From Richelia sinica FACHB-800 (GTDB lineage: Bacteria; Cyanobacteriota; Cyanobacteriia; Cyanobacteriales; Nostocaceae): DNA of 64,000 nucleotides. The notes below the pieces were generated by a model. The model was not told the DNA's origin. It made no database searches and saw only the letters and a program-made list of their open reading frames with translations. The position numbers and the translations under genes are program-made. The stretch spans positions 1 to 64,000 of the forward strand of contig NZ_JACJTT010000028.1 in the NCBI RefSeq assembly GCF_014698825.1. The letters run 5' to 3'. Below are positions 44,901-53,432 of this stretch, piece after piece (position 1 is the stretch's first letter; each line of letters begins with the position of its first letter).

Positions 44901-45413
44901 GTAGATGAAGCTGTTTCTGAAGGTGAAAGTTTGCTGATATTTAGTCAATTTACAGAAGTGTGTGAACAAATTGAGAAACACATCAAACATAATTTACATT
45001 GTAACACTTACTATCTGCATGGTGGCACAAGTCGCCAACGTCGGGAACAGATGATTACTGAATTTCAAGACCCGGATACAGAAGCATCTGTGTTTATTCT
45101 GTCACTAAAAGCAGGTGGTGTAGGGATTACTTTAACTAAAGCTAATCACGTTTTTCATTTTGATAGATGGTGGAATCCAGCAGTTGAAAATCAAGCCACA
45201 GATAGAGCTTTTCGGATTGGACAGAAAAAGAATGTGTTTGTCCATAAATTTGTGGCGATTGGTACTTTAGAAGAGAAAATTGACCAAATGATAGAAGATA
45301 AGAAAAAACTGTCTGCTGCGGTGGTAGGAAATGATGAATCTTGGTTAACGGAGTTAGATAACGAGGCTTTTAAACAACTGATTGCTTTAAATAAAAGTGC
45401 AATTTTGGAGTAA
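42000..45413 (+). CDS. SNF2-family DEAD/DEAH helicase with low-complexity insert
   Basis: 1137 residues. The N-terminal 550 match the SNF2-associated region of bacterial SWI2/SNF2 ATPases. The motor follows: LADDMGLGKSVQVIARL (motif I), LLIAPTSVVGNWQKEIAKF (Ia), LDEAQNIKNP (II, DEAQ), LTGTPVENRLLDLWSIF (III), then LLIFSQFT, LHGGTSRQRR, LSLKAGGVGITL and ATDRAFRIGQ. Between motifs I and Ia is an 80-residue hydrophilic insert containing a 31-residue in-frame duplication (93-bp period, starts at 43878 and 43971). Such proteins translocate on duplex DNA and remodel protein-DNA complexes; in bacteria they often pair with SWIM proteins, and the next gene, six bases on, is one. Confidence 0.9.
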   Translation: MKILHGTWIPDPETDFIQSGSFYLWVETPVLKNKRNHKQQIHPGHLPKDELLQFLVQELGIKEPLPILKERISAKYFALPTSDNQPLPSPELIKYLEIEIYEADTEFQYWQVDCYETLTSIKTKTPAINIIRLLNDIHFLAINNLSEIQFGSDLLFWYHYTQSFKQIILKDQYIPTLKYRQLESAQTKSKSKAKKPTAPEFELHTGWEIISDQYETNIQKYIEYMPLICVAGSATNNESIEFFDQETLLRHFSESILNNIVTHTPSTAAFDKQITNSLVYYCFYSQQHNPRTANVTLQEYKQWQTWKSKITRSQSELPFYLCFQLNSPPAEQIDNWEMQFLVSSKQDPSLKLALADYWPMSPKTKTSVQKQYGENFETNLLLNLGYAARMYPQLWQGLETDTPVGMRLTLEAAFAFLQESAWVLEDAGFKVIVPAWYTPAGRRRAKLRLKASGRSRSATKGENKSYLGLNSLVQYEYELAIGEEVVTKQEWEQLINARANLVHFRGQWMELDRDKMQQLLEFWQSHGEEKPEMSVLEFLQRHAEAGEDWDIEHDEILSDMMVKLQDKSRLEPISDQLNLQGSLREYQKRGVAWLEYLERLGLNGCLADDMGLGKSVQVIARLVHERESLLVEEEIGTSEDGRNKRDEEDRGNNRYQKESLPVEGEIGTSEDERNKKDKEDRGNKRYKKSQEDRGNGRDGENVNSSQTSVLPTLLIAPTSVVGNWQKEIAKFAPHLQSMVHHGSDRIQTVPEFKTACQQYDVIITSFTLARKDEKLLQSIEWQRIVLDEAQNIKNPKAAQTKAILKLAAKHRLALTGTPVENRLLDLWSIFNFLNPGYLGKEAQFRKSFEVPIQKDNDRVKSTTLKKLVEPLILRRVKTDKSIINDLPDKVEQKLYTNLTKEQASLYEVVVKDVEEKLQTAEGIQRKGLILSTLMKLKQICNHPAQFLQDNSEFSPERSHKLSRLVEMVDEAVSEGESLLIFSQFTEVCEQIEKHIKHNLHCNTYYLHGGTSRQRREQMITEFQDPDTEASVFILSLKAGGVGITLTKANHVFHFDRWWNPAVENQATDRAFRIGQKKNVFVHKFVAIGTLEEKIDQMIEDKKKLSAAVVGNDESWLTELDNEAFKQLIALNKSAILE
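43878..44100 (+). repeat. In-frame 93-bp duplication and low-complexity insert in SNF2 gene
   Basis: GAGTCGCTTC starts two related 93-bp units at 43878 and 43971, followed by a third partial GAAGATAGAGGAAAT-type unit. The DNA is purine-rich (GAGA/GGAAA) and encodes EIGTSED, RNK and EDRGN repeats. It looks like repeat DNA inserted in frame between two helicase motifs. Confidence 0.75.
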
Positions 45414-45419
45414 TATATT

Positions 45420-46259
45420 ATGGCTAAATTTAGTCGGACATGGTGGGGCGATCGCTTTATTCAAGCATTAGAAAATTTTACTGATGATGGTCGCTTACAA
45501 CGCGGATGTTCCTACGCAAATAATGGTAAAGTTTTGCATTTGGAAATTGAACAAAATCATATTACTGCTATGGTCAGAGGTTCTGTTAATCCTTACTTCG
45601 GAGTATACAAAGAACCAACTTATCATATTTCTATTGAAATTAAAGCGATAGCGAAAAGTAGTTGGAATAAAGCTATTGATAAGCTATCATCTAAAGCGAG
45701 TATTGTTTCTAGGTTGTTACTGAATGAAGTTCCAGAGAATATAGAAGACAGTTTTCAGGAATTGGGATTACACTTATTACCTCATAGTAGTAAGGATTTT
45801 AAAACTAAATGTTCCTGTCCAGATTATGCTAATCCCTGTAAACACATAGCTGGGGTTTATTATTTAGTTGCTTCTCAATTGGATAATAATCCATTTCTGT
45901 TATTTGAACTGCGGGGATTATCAAAGGACGAACTTCAGACTAAACTGGCTAATTCTAACTTAGGTAAAGCACTAGCACAGGAATTAAACACCCAAGAAGT
46001 TAGTTTAGAGTCTTCTACTTCGTTTTATACCAAGCTAGAAAAACAATCTGTTGCTGAAAAACCAAGTGTGCGGGAATTTTGGTTAGGTAAAAAGCGTTTG
46101 CCTCAAACTATAGAAGTACCTAGTTCTAGTGGTATTTCCGCAATTATTGTCAAGAAACAGGGAGATTTTCCGGCTTTTTGGCATAAAGATAATTCATTTA
46201 TTGAAACCATGGAGGAGTTTTATCAACGAGTAAAAACGAAAAATCAAAGTTTAATTTAG
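45420..46259 (+). CDS. SWIM zinc-finger protein partner of the SNF2 helicase
   Basis: 279 residues. The SWIM motif is at about 138-155: TKCSCPDYANPCKHIAGVYY, that is CxC-x7-CxH, which binds zinc and mediates DNA or protein contacts. The N-terminus (FSRTWWGDRFIQALENFTDD) is the usual start of this family. The C-terminal half is helical with a strand-rich end (GISAIIVKKQGDFPAFW). It begins six bases after the helicase stop, so the two are one transcript. SNF2-SWIM pairs are conserved in cyanobacteria and actinobacteria, probably as a DNA-remodelling or repair complex. Confidence 0.85.
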   Translation: MAKFSRTWWGDRFIQALENFTDDGRLQRGCSYANNGKVLHLEIEQNHITAMVRGSVNPYFGVYKEPTYHISIEIKAIAKSSWNKAIDKLSSKASIVSRLLLNEVPENIEDSFQELGLHLLPHSSKDFKTKCSCPDYANPCKHIAGVYYLVASQLDNNPFLLFELRGLSKDELQTKLANSNLGKALAQELNTQEVSLESSTSFYTKLEKQSVAEKPSVREFWLGKKRLPQTIEVPSSSGISAIIVKKQGDFPAFWHKDNSFIETMEEFYQRVKTKNQSLI

Positions 46260-46484
46260 GTGTTATTCGGTACTTGTTATGCTAAATCTAGTTTAAAAAA
46301 TCTATGTATGTTTAGTTTTGGAAAAACTGGCAGTATGAGAAAGCTATTTTCACCTTTTGTTAAAATAAAATATAGCCGTAGACAGAGTAGTTAGGACATC
46401 AATTAATCATGAAACTATTACTACAAAAGAGTTTTACTCCTGACTCCTGACTTCTGCTATAACTTGCTGCTACCGTATAAATTT

Positions 46485-47090
46485 ATGACTTATAGTCCTC
46501 CCAAACTCCTTACTTTCGAGCAATTTTTAGTTGAGTATGGAGACAACCCCCGTTACGAACTTAGTGACGGAGAATTACGTGACATGGAACCCACGGGACC
46601 CCATGAAGAAGTTGCTGGAAACATTGCTGGTAGAATCTGTACAGAAATTCTTCTTGGTAATTTCAACTGGTTGATTCCCAAAACTTGTTTAATTAAACCA
46701 CCTGCTGCTCAAGCAACAGCACTCCGTCCAGATGTTATCGTTTTAGATAAAACAAGACTTAGCCAAGAACCACTCTGGCAAAAAGAACCTATTATCTGTA
46801 ATGGTAATACTATTAAGTTAGTTGCTGAAGTAGTGAGTAGTAATTGGCAAGATAATTATGCTAGAAAAGTAGAAGAATATGCTTTTCTGGAAATACCAGA
46901 ATATTGGATTGTTGATTTTCGTGGTTTAGGTGGACTGCAATTTATTGGTAGTCCTAAACAACCTACTTTTACAGTCTGTCAATTAGTGAATGGTGTATAT
47001 CAACAGCAAAAATATCGTTTAGGAGATATCATTGTTTCTGGACTATTTCCCAATTTGCAACTTAAACTTGATGATGTTATGCCATGTTAG
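46485..47090 (+). CDS. Uma2-family putative restriction endonuclease (DUF820)
   Basis: 201 residues from the ATG at 46485; a TTG seven codons earlier is less likely. Typical Uma2 features are TFEQFLVEYGDNPRYELSDG at the start, RPDVIVLD in the middle, KLVAEVVSSNWQDNYARKVE (the D...ExK-like catalytic region of the PD-(D/E)XK fold) and IPEYWIVD near the end. Uma2 proteins are expanded in cyanobacterial genomes and their biological role is poorly defined. No partner gene is visible. Confidence 0.85.
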   Translation: MTYSPPKLLTFEQFLVEYGDNPRYELSDGELRDMEPTGPHEEVAGNIAGRICTEILLGNFNWLIPKTCLIKPPAAQATALRPDVIVLDKTRLSQEPLWQKEPIICNGNTIKLVAEVVSSNWQDNYARKVEEYAFLEIPEYWIVDFRGLGGLQFIGSPKQPTFTVCQLVNGVYQQQKYRLGDIIVSGLFPNLQLKLDDVMPC

Positions 47091-47128
47091 GGGTTGCGGA
47101 TAAAGTCTTTCCGTTTTTAGCACAAGGC

Positions 47129-47252
47129 ATGAAAGGTAGATATAAGTTACAGATTTTACCCAACAGACCAACAGCAACAGAGTTTAGATCGGTTGTTTGG
47201 TTGCGTTAGGGTTGTCTGGAATGATGCTTTAGCGTTCTGTAAGCAATCTGTT
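47129..47252 (+). pseudogene. Remnant of IS200/IS605-type tnpB (5' end only)
   Basis: The ATG at 47129 opens MKGRYKLQIL. After a one-base shift the frame continues PTDQQQQSLDRLFGCVRVVW, NDALAFCKQS, the standard N-terminus of TnpB. One extra T in ATTTTACCC explains the shift. After CKQS similarity stops in GC-rich repeat text. At most 10% of the gene is left, so it is dead. Confidence 0.75.
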
Positions 47253-47369
47253 AGCGTAGCGGGCGAGCGTACCCGCTCGACAAAAAACGGACAGGGAGTG
47301 ACTGTAAGACTGTTATCGCCAGTGGCGACGCTGCGCGAACGGCAGCGAGTTACTGTGAACTGTCAAGAA

Positions 47370-48455
47370 TCACTTAGGTTCTACCTCGGTGAGTATGTCA
47401 ACAATCATATCTGCTAACAAATTAGTCATTTCTTCTTGACCTTGTTTGCGGTTATCATCATACTGAATTAACACATCCAACTTGGCATGACGGCTGACTT
47501 TTTGTGTTTTTCGCACATCTCCATCAGTCGCATCTAACAGTGCAGTAATCCCACTATGACGAATGCGGTGTGGTGACATCAACTTTTTCACACCAGCAGC
47601 ATCAAAATAATTGACAATGATTTTGCGAATACCATCCCCAGTTAAACGATGTCCCCGACTACGATGATCAAGGGCAATAAATAGCGGTGCATTAGCACTT
47701 AGATGACCACGTACTTGCAACCAATCAGCGATCGCCTGTGTTGTCCCTCCCGACAACTTCACCCATTCCGCATTTGTCCCTTGTCCCTTGCCTAAAATTC
47801 GCAACCGACAATCCTGGGGGTCAAAATCCTTGATATTTAATTGACTGGCTTCATTACGGCGCAGTAAATTTTCCCACAACAGACGTAGTAGGGCATAATC
47901 TCTTTTCCCAGCGACTGTAGAACGCTCAATCATGCCAATCGTGGTATCCATAGTTCGAGCATCCACCCCGGTTGTATCGCGGTAGACCTTGACCTTTTCT
48001 AATTCCACATCTTCCAGGGAATAGCTGCACACACCCAACTTACGGGCAAACTTCACCAAAGATTTAATACTGCTGAGACGACGGTTAACTGTAGCTTCCT
48101 TTAACCCCTGTGCTAATAACTTAGCTTTGTACTTCAACACCACCGCCACTGCCCGTTGCTGATTCAGGTGTAAAAACTCCAACACACTATCATTATTGGG
48201 TTCACACCCAGTCATCGCCACAAAAAACTTGCGTAAATCTTTTTGGTACTCCCGCCTGGTACTAGCAGCACGGATATTAGCCAGCATCAAAGCAATAATA
48301 TCTTGCTCATCCTCTGTGGCGGTGAAATACCGTTCAATTGGTGCTGCCAGGGATTTTTGCAACAATGCAATTTCCTGTGAAGTACCATAGGCACTCACCT
48401 GCTCATCCCTAGTTGTTGCCCATCCCCGCCCCGGAGGTTCAATAGTATCAGACAT
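47370..48455 (-). CDS. Tyrosine recombinase (XerC/XerD/phage-integrase type)
   Basis: 361 residues from the ATG at 48455 (the longer frame to 48491 lacks support). An N-terminal SAM-like DNA-binding domain (RAASTRREYQKDLRKFF, VNRRLSSIKSLVKFARK) is followed by the catalytic domain. The active-site residues are all visible: Arg in LLRRNEASQLNIKDF, Lys in RILGKGQG, HRIRHSGIT, then His in SRHAKLD and the nucleophile Tyr in LIQYDDNR. Such enzymes resolve plasmid multimers or integrate elements. It lies beside a 300-base region with the 19-bp palindromes, a plausible place for a resolution site. Confidence 0.9.
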   Translation of the reverse strand: MSDTIEPPGRGWATTRDEQVSAYGTSQEIALLQKSLAAPIERYFTATEDEQDIIALMLANIRAASTRREYQKDLRKFFVAMTGCEPNNDSVLEFLHLNQQRAVAVVLKYKAKLLAQGLKEATVNRRLSSIKSLVKFARKLGVCSYSLEDVELEKVKVYRDTTGVDARTMDTTIGMIERSTVAGKRDYALLRLLWENLLRRNEASQLNIKDFDPQDCRLRILGKGQGTNAEWVKLSGGTTQAIADWLQVRGHLSANAPLFIALDHRSRGHRLTGDGIRKIIVNYFDAAGVKKLMSPHRIRHSGITALLDATDGDVRKTQKVSRHAKLDVLIQYDDNRKQGQEEMTNLLADMIVDILTEVEPK

Positions 48456-48700
48456 AACGTTGCACTCGAAAATGGCTGTTTTCGATATCAACTCTATTCT
48501 CGCTTACTTTGCTCTCTACATCACGTTTATAACCCTAAATTTTTAAGAACAAATGATTTTTATTATTTGTAATTTAATATACTAATCAAGTCTCTCTATT
48601 TTTACCAGTTCGCTTCATTTTTTCTTGACACTCTGTTTTTAGTGCAGCCAGTGTGGACAAATTTTTACCACTCAGAGATACCTACTCTTTCTCACAAAAA

Positions 48701-48719
48701 TGTCCACAATTTGTGGACA
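48701..48719. promoter_or_regulatory. 19-bp palindrome TGTCCACAA-T-TTGTGGACA
   Basis: Identical to the site at 15681-15699. It lies in the gap between the tyrosine recombinase and the rarA-type gene. Confidence 0.6.
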
Positions 48720-48774
48720 AAAATCAAAGTTCTGAATCTTTCACAACCGGATTAAGTGCTAGTCTTCACCAAAA

Positions 48775-48793
48775 TGTCCACAATTTGTGGACG
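48775..48793. promoter_or_regulatory. 19-bp palindrome, one mismatch
   Basis: TGTCCACAA-T-TTGTGGACG, one base from perfect. It lies seven bases beyond the rarA stop. Confidence 0.55.
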
Positions 48794-48799
48794 TTAAAA

Positions 48800-51118
48800 T
48801 CAAGCTTTAAACGTCAATACAGGACTTAATCTTGCCACCACATCAACCATTTGGGCTTCCACTTGCACCAATGCAATACTACTTTCCCAATTGACTGTTT
48901 GGTTGAGCAAACCTTGGGTAAAAATCTCCTGTACGATTTTTAATTCCTGTGGTGTCAGAGTCACAGCCAAACGATCTAGATAACTTGGTCGGTTTGCATT
49001 GGCAGTGAACAAACGATTCAGAAAAGCTGATGTAATGTGCATTAAAGTTGAATTCTGCTCCAGCACCACTTCCACTTTCAAACCTGCCACTTCAAAAGCC
49101 TTTCGCAAATCCTCTACATCCCAATTCAGCATTGGGTCGGAAGAATTAGTATAAATCGCCTCCTCTGCCGCTACTAAGCGAGCGTACAAATTAACACCTA
49201 GCTTTTGCTCGTCTAGCAAACGATAAAGTCTTTGCGTATGCCGTGGTACAGTCTCTGCCAGTATAATTCTTCCTGAATGGGGTAGAATTTGAGCTAAAAT
49301 TTGAGCAGCAGCGTTTTTATCAGACTCGTTTAATAAAGCATTCCGACCAATTATATAGTCAAAATTTACACCTAACGCTTGAGAAGCTAATACAGCAGGT
49401 AACTCTGTTATCTGTGCTGTTAGAACTATTGGTCGCCTTAATTCGTCTAGCGTCGTAGCTTGTTCACGTAAAGCTTGAGTATGGCTTTCACTGCGAACAC
49501 AAGCATAAACTCCACCTTCTGGGACATGGCGGACTGCTTCCCAGGTCAGTAAACCAGTACCTGCATTGATATCTAAAACGACATGATGACGCTGTAATTG
49601 AGCGATGGTGAAAATGCGCTCTCGTACCGTCGCTAACTGTGTGCCTATTTGGGAAAGTGTGCGTTGCAACCATCGTTCCGAAGCTGCATCTGTATTGCTG
49701 TAGGTGAGGATTTCTATTGGCTCAGTACCTAGGCCGGACACCATAGCCGCAAGTTGAGCTTCACGGCGACGTGCTACCTGTACGTTAATTTCTCCCTCAA
49801 AACCTTGGGTTGATGGTTGGTAAAATACCTGTCCTTGCAAACTGGCTGGCAGATATTGTTGCGCTACCCAATGGTCACGATAAGCGTGAGGGTAAAGATA
49901 ACCTGCACCATGCCCAAAACCTTTTTGATCACGATTAGCATCTTTGAGATGGGTGGGAACTTCTGCTTCTCGTTCCTGCTCTACGGCTGCTAAAGCGTCG
50001 AAGAAGCCCATGATACTGTTGGACTTAGGCGCAGTTGCTAAATAAAGGGCTGCTTGCGCTAAATGATAACGTCCTTCTGGCATTCCTACACGGTCAAATG
50101 CTTCAGCGCAAGAATTGACGAGAACTACAGCCTGGGGATCAGCTAGTCCCACATCTTCACTGGCTAAAATCAGCATCCGCCGGAAGATAAAGCGTGGGTC
50201 TTCCCCGGCATAAACCATTTTTGCCAACCAGTATAATGCTGCATCTGGGTCAGAACCACGCAAGCTTTTAATGAAGGCACTGATAGTATCGAAATGAACA
50301 TCACCTTCTTTGTCGTATAAAACGGCTCGTTGTTGAATGGATTCTTCTGCAACTGCTAATGTGATATGAATAACACCTCTGGTATTGGCTGATGTTGACT
50401 GTTGAGTTTTAGCGGTGAATGGTAAATCTTCAACAGTTAATTGTGTTGTTTCTACAGCTAATTCCAAAGCATTTAATAATGAACGAGCATCACCGTTAGC
50501 AACATTAATAAGATGAGCTAAAGCATCAGGGTCGATTTTAATTGCTAAGTTTCCATAACCACACTGTTTATCAGTTAATGTTTGTTCAACTACACGATAT
50601 AAGTCTTGCTCGTTGAGTGGCTTGAGTTGGAAAATGCGCGAACGACTAACAAGTGCTTTATTAACTTCAAAGTAAGGATTTTCTGTTGTTGCTCCGATTA
50701 AGATGACTGTGCCATTTTCTACCCAAGGTAGTAGGGCATCTTGTTGAGATTTATTAAAACGATGGACTTCATCTACAAACAGTATGGTTTTTTGATTGTG
50801 GTATTTGCGTTGTGCTTGGGCTGTTTCAATGGCTGCACGAATTTCTTTTACTCCAGAAAGGACGGCATTAATGGCAATAAAATCCGCGCGGGTAGTGTTA
50901 GCAATGACGCGGGCAAGTGTTGTTTTACCAGTTCCTGGGGGTCCGGCAAAAATTAGTGATGATAGTTGGTCTAGGCTAATAGCACGTCGCAGCAGTCGTC
51001 CTTGTCCGATGATATGGTCTTGGCCAATAAATTCATCTAGAGTTCGGGGACGCATCCGTGCTGCTAGTGGTGCTTCTTTTTCTGTTATTCGCATCAAATG
51101 TTGGTCAAATAAATCCAT
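48800..51118 (-). CDS. rarA: RarA/MgsA AAA+ ATPase fused to a methyltransferase-like domain
   Basis: About 772 residues from the ATG at 51118 (a TTG frame extends five codons). The N-terminal 430 are RarA: RTLDEFIGQDHI, Walker A AGPPGTGKTTLA, Walker B LFVDEVHRFNK, sensor 1 IGATTENP, and GFGHGAGYLYPHAY in the C-terminal domain. RarA acts at stalled replication forks. The C-terminal 250 resemble a class I methyltransferase (VVLDINAGTGLLTWEA, FDYIIGRNALLN). This fusion is typical of cyanobacteria, where the gene is normally chromosomal. Its presence among plasmid genes is notable, or hints that the window is chromosomal here. Confidence 0.88.
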   Translation of the reverse strand: MDLFDQHLMRITEKEAPLAARMRPRTLDEFIGQDHIIGQGRLLRRAISLDQLSSLIFAGPPGTGKTTLARVIANTTRADFIAINAVLSGVKEIRAAIETAQAQRKYHNQKTILFVDEVHRFNKSQQDALLPWVENGTVILIGATTENPYFEVNKALVSRSRIFQLKPLNEQDLYRVVEQTLTDKQCGYGNLAIKIDPDALAHLINVANGDARSLLNALELAVETTQLTVEDLPFTAKTQQSTSANTRGVIHITLAVAEESIQQRAVLYDKEGDVHFDTISAFIKSLRGSDPDAALYWLAKMVYAGEDPRFIFRRMLILASEDVGLADPQAVVLVNSCAEAFDRVGMPEGRYHLAQAALYLATAPKSNSIMGFFDALAAVEQEREAEVPTHLKDANRDQKGFGHGAGYLYPHAYRDHWVAQQYLPASLQGQVFYQPSTQGFEGEINVQVARRREAQLAAMVSGLGTEPIEILTYSNTDAASERWLQRTLSQIGTQLATVRERIFTIAQLQRHHVVLDINAGTGLLTWEAVRHVPEGGVYACVRSESHTQALREQATTLDELRRPIVLTAQITELPAVLASQALGVNFDYIIGRNALLNESDKNAAAQILAQILPHSGRIILAETVPRHTQRLYRLLDEQKLGVNLYARLVAAEEAIYTNSSDPMLNWDVEDLRKAFEVAGLKVEVVLEQNSTLMHITSAFLNRLFTANANRPSYLDRLAVTLTPQELKIVQEIFTQGLLNQTVNWESSIALVQVEAQMVDVVARLSPVLTFKA

Positions 51119-51402
51119 AAATTTTAGTAACAATAAAAACTCAAGTTAAAATTAGCACTGTCCGTGCATTATCTAGTCTGAATCAACAATTAGTCACTGG
51201 TTAATTCTATCAAAATGCTAATGATGTACTGGAAATAATACGAATATCCGCATTTAGTTCTATAAAAATTTGTTATTAAAATATCCAATAATAGTTCAAA
51301 CTCTTGTTGTATACGCACATTTAATGTAAAATAATTCTCATACATAACAAAATAACTATTAAAAATTCATCCTGAAAATATTCTTGTGTAATTGACATAA
51401 AA

Positions 51403-51708
51403 ATGAGCAATAGTCGTTATCCTTCTAACTGGAAAGAAATAGCTAATGCTGTGAAAGAATCGGTTGGCTGGCGTTGTCAAAAATGCGATAAACTGTGCTT
51501 AAAGCCCGGAGAAGAAACTTCTCATTTGACAAAATCTCAACGTCGAGCTTATACTCTCCAAGTTCATCATTGGAATTTTAATCCTGCGGATAATCGACGA
51601 GAAAATCTTGCACCTTTGTGTAGTGGATGCCACTTATATTATCACCGCTTTGGTCGGGGTAATATATCTCCTGGACAGTTGGAGCTTGAGTTGAAATTCA
51701 AAATTTAA
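51403..51708 (+). CDS. HNH endonuclease
   Basis: 101 residues. A zinc site CQKCDKLC (about 26-33) is followed by the HNH core LQVHHWNFNPADNRRENLAP, with the paired histidines, the conserved Asn and CSGCHLYYH. The protein is short and has no extra domain, like many free-standing HNH proteins of cyanobacteria. DNA cleavage is the family activity; a host or mobile-element role cannot be told. It stands 18 bases before a decayed Rpn-family gene. Confidence 0.82.
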   Translation: MSNSRYPSNWKEIANAVKESVGWRCQKCDKLCLKPGEETSHLTKSQRRAYTLQVHHWNFNPADNRRENLAPLCSGCHLYYHRFGRGNISPGQLELELKFKI

Positions 51709-52100
51709 TCAGCTTAATCAAACGGATGTATGAGTTAGGCTGTAGTAGGGAGAAAATAATTCAGCTATTCCGGTTAATAGATAGATTAATGACGTTACCA
51801 CCGGATTTAGATTTGAATTTCAAAACTGAATTGCAGCGTTTTGAGGCTGAAAAACAGATGACATATATTACAAGTATACAACGTATAGAAAGAGCGCAAA
51901 CTCTCCAGGAATCTATTGTTAAAATCCTAAAAACTCGATTTGAAGATGCTCCGTCTGAATTAGTCGAACAAATAAAGCAAATTTATGACCACGAGCGATT
52001 AAACCAATTACTAGAGCAATCTGTCACTATAGGGTCAATTTCCGAATTTCAGCAACAATTAAATCAGGAGAACCCAAATATTGATGAAAAGAGAATTTAA
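51708..52100 (+). pseudogene. C-terminal remnant of an Rpn-family (PD-(D/E)XK) nuclease
   Basis: The frame encodes LISLIKRMYELGCSREKIIQ, LFRLIDRLMTLPPDL and a coiled C-terminal tail ending in TIGSISEFQQQL. This is the usual end of cyanobacterial Rpn/putative-transposase proteins. The nuclease half, normally about 200 residues before this point, is missing; a stop lies at 51687 in this frame. An ATG at 51726 could still give a 124-residue protein. Confidence 0.6.
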
Positions 52101-52122
52101 ACCCATATATTAGGTTAAGTAT

Positions 52123-52662
52123 TTAAGCAGAAAGTTTTTCGGAAAAATGCACCTGAGACATAACTTGTGTGCGTATTGAATTAGCAGCTGTCTCTGCAAT
52201 TTCCGCTCTATCAGAATCGGTGATAAGTACTGCAAGTAGCAATTTGAGAGCTTCGCGGTTAGATATAAACTCTTCACCGTATAAATCATCTTGCAACAGC
52301 ATGGCTTCTAAGTAAGGTAATAGCTCAGGTGCAGGAGATAGCAACCGTTCTTGAATGCGTCTCCTTGCCGTCTCTATTGCTGAAGAGGTACCTACCCCTA
52401 AATTCCATGTTTCAATTATTAGCCTGATTTCACGGTTAAGTGATACACGCAGAGTTGATAAACGACCAAATAAAGGAAGGTTAAGCATTAAAGGTGGTAG
52501 TGCATTACCCCAATCCAAACCAGCACCAATAGTGCAATTGGCTTCATCTTCGATACGAACAGCCTCATCAAGCCATCCTTCACTAAAAAGTAAATCTATA
52601 GCTTCTTGGGTTGTTACTGGCTCGTTCACCTGAGAATTATGATTTTGCTGTTGGTTATTCAT
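52123..52662 (-). CDS. Conserved-type hypothetical protein in a pair with a GNAT gene
   Basis: 179 residues, no signal or membrane segment. A polar N-terminus (QNHNSQVNEPVTTQEAIDLL) precedes an alpha-helical body with GWLDEAVRIEDEANCTIGAG, LNREIRLIIETWNLGVG and a C-terminal helix pair. An AAGGTG site lies eight bases before the ATG. It starts 11 bases after the GNAT-like gene and is probably cotranscribed. I do not recognise the family. Antitoxin-like or accessory function is possible but unproved. Confidence 0.5.
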   Translation of the reverse strand: MNNQQQNHNSQVNEPVTTQEAIDLLFSEGWLDEAVRIEDEANCTIGAGLDWGNALPPLMLNLPLFGRLSTLRVSLNREIRLIIETWNLGVGTSSAIETARRRIQERLLSPAPELLPYLEAMLLQDDLYGEEFISNREALKLLLAVLITDSDRAEIAETAANSIRTQVMSQVHFSEKLSA

Positions 52663-52673
52663 AAATTTTCACC

Positions 52674-53222
52674 TTATGTTCGTCTTAATGGGCCATACTC
52701 AAAATAAACTAAGTTATCATATTCTTCTTCCGTTCCACAGTTAAACATATTTTGTTTTTCATAAAATCCTACAGACCTGGGTAAAGAATGCAACCCAACT
52801 CTACCTTCATACCCTAGCTCAACACTTCTAATTCTTGCAAAATTTAACAGTGCTTGACCAACACCTTTAAATTGAGGTGGACGCTGAATTTCAATTCGGT
52901 TAGTGGGGGCAGTCGCAATGCCATCAATATAAACTAGCCTCTTCCCAATATTTAACCGGGAACCGTGCATTTGCGTTTCTATTATCATTAATCCTTGAGT
53001 TTTGTTTTCACACTCAATTGCATAACCTTCAAGATTATCTTGAGTGGCAATATATCTTAATTTAAATATCCAGTCCCAGTATTTATCTTCCTGATTAAAT
53101 AACCTTAAGCTTTTAACCCAATCATTTACATAATCATCAACATTTCTTTGTTGTAATTTTACCAAATATGATTCAACAGATGCGTTGTCACTGCCTCTTT
53201 TTAATTGGATTTTTCGCTGCAC
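52674..53222 (-). CDS. GNAT-like acetyltransferase
   Basis: 182 residues from a GTG with a strong AGGAG site six bases upstream. The C-terminal half carries the GNAT core. RLVYIDGIATAPTNR is the strand before the CoA site, GVGQALLNFARIRSVELGY is motif A with helix, and RVGLHSLPRSVGFYEKQNM is the motif B region that ends many GNAT folds. The N-terminal 90 residues are helical and unassigned. The acetyl acceptor is unknown. First gene of a two-gene unit. Confidence 0.65.
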   Translation of the reverse strand: MQRKIQLKRGSDNASVESYLVKLQQRNVDDYVNDWVKSLRLFNQEDKYWDWIFKLRYIATQDNLEGYAIECENKTQGLMIIETQMHGSRLNIGKRLVYIDGIATAPTNRIEIQRPPQFKGVGQALLNFARIRSVELGYEGRVGLHSLPRSVGFYEKQNMFNCGTEEEYDNLVYFEYGPLRRT

Positions 53223-53432
53223 CTAAATCTCCTATTTAAACTTATTATTAAAGTCTGTAACGGCTATTCTAGTCCTAGGTAAAAGAGTAAAAGTGAATGT
53301 GCATAGCACTAGCTATATACCAACCCGCTAGCACAGCATCGTTTGAAATTTTTCCAAGAACTACCAAACTATCTTCTTTATCGACATAGTAAAGTGCGAG
53401 GAAACCCAAAGAATACTCTTGAGAATCTCCTG

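Larger units (their letters stand above)
48456..48799. other. Intergenic region with palindromic sites, candidate resolution or partition locus
   Basis: Between recombinase and rarA. It contains the perfect 19-bp palindrome at 48701-48719, a near-perfect copy at 48775-48793 and a half site TGTGGACAA at 48652-48660. The rest is AT-rich. Spacing between the centres of the two palindromes is 74 bases, about seven helical turns. Confidence 0.55.
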
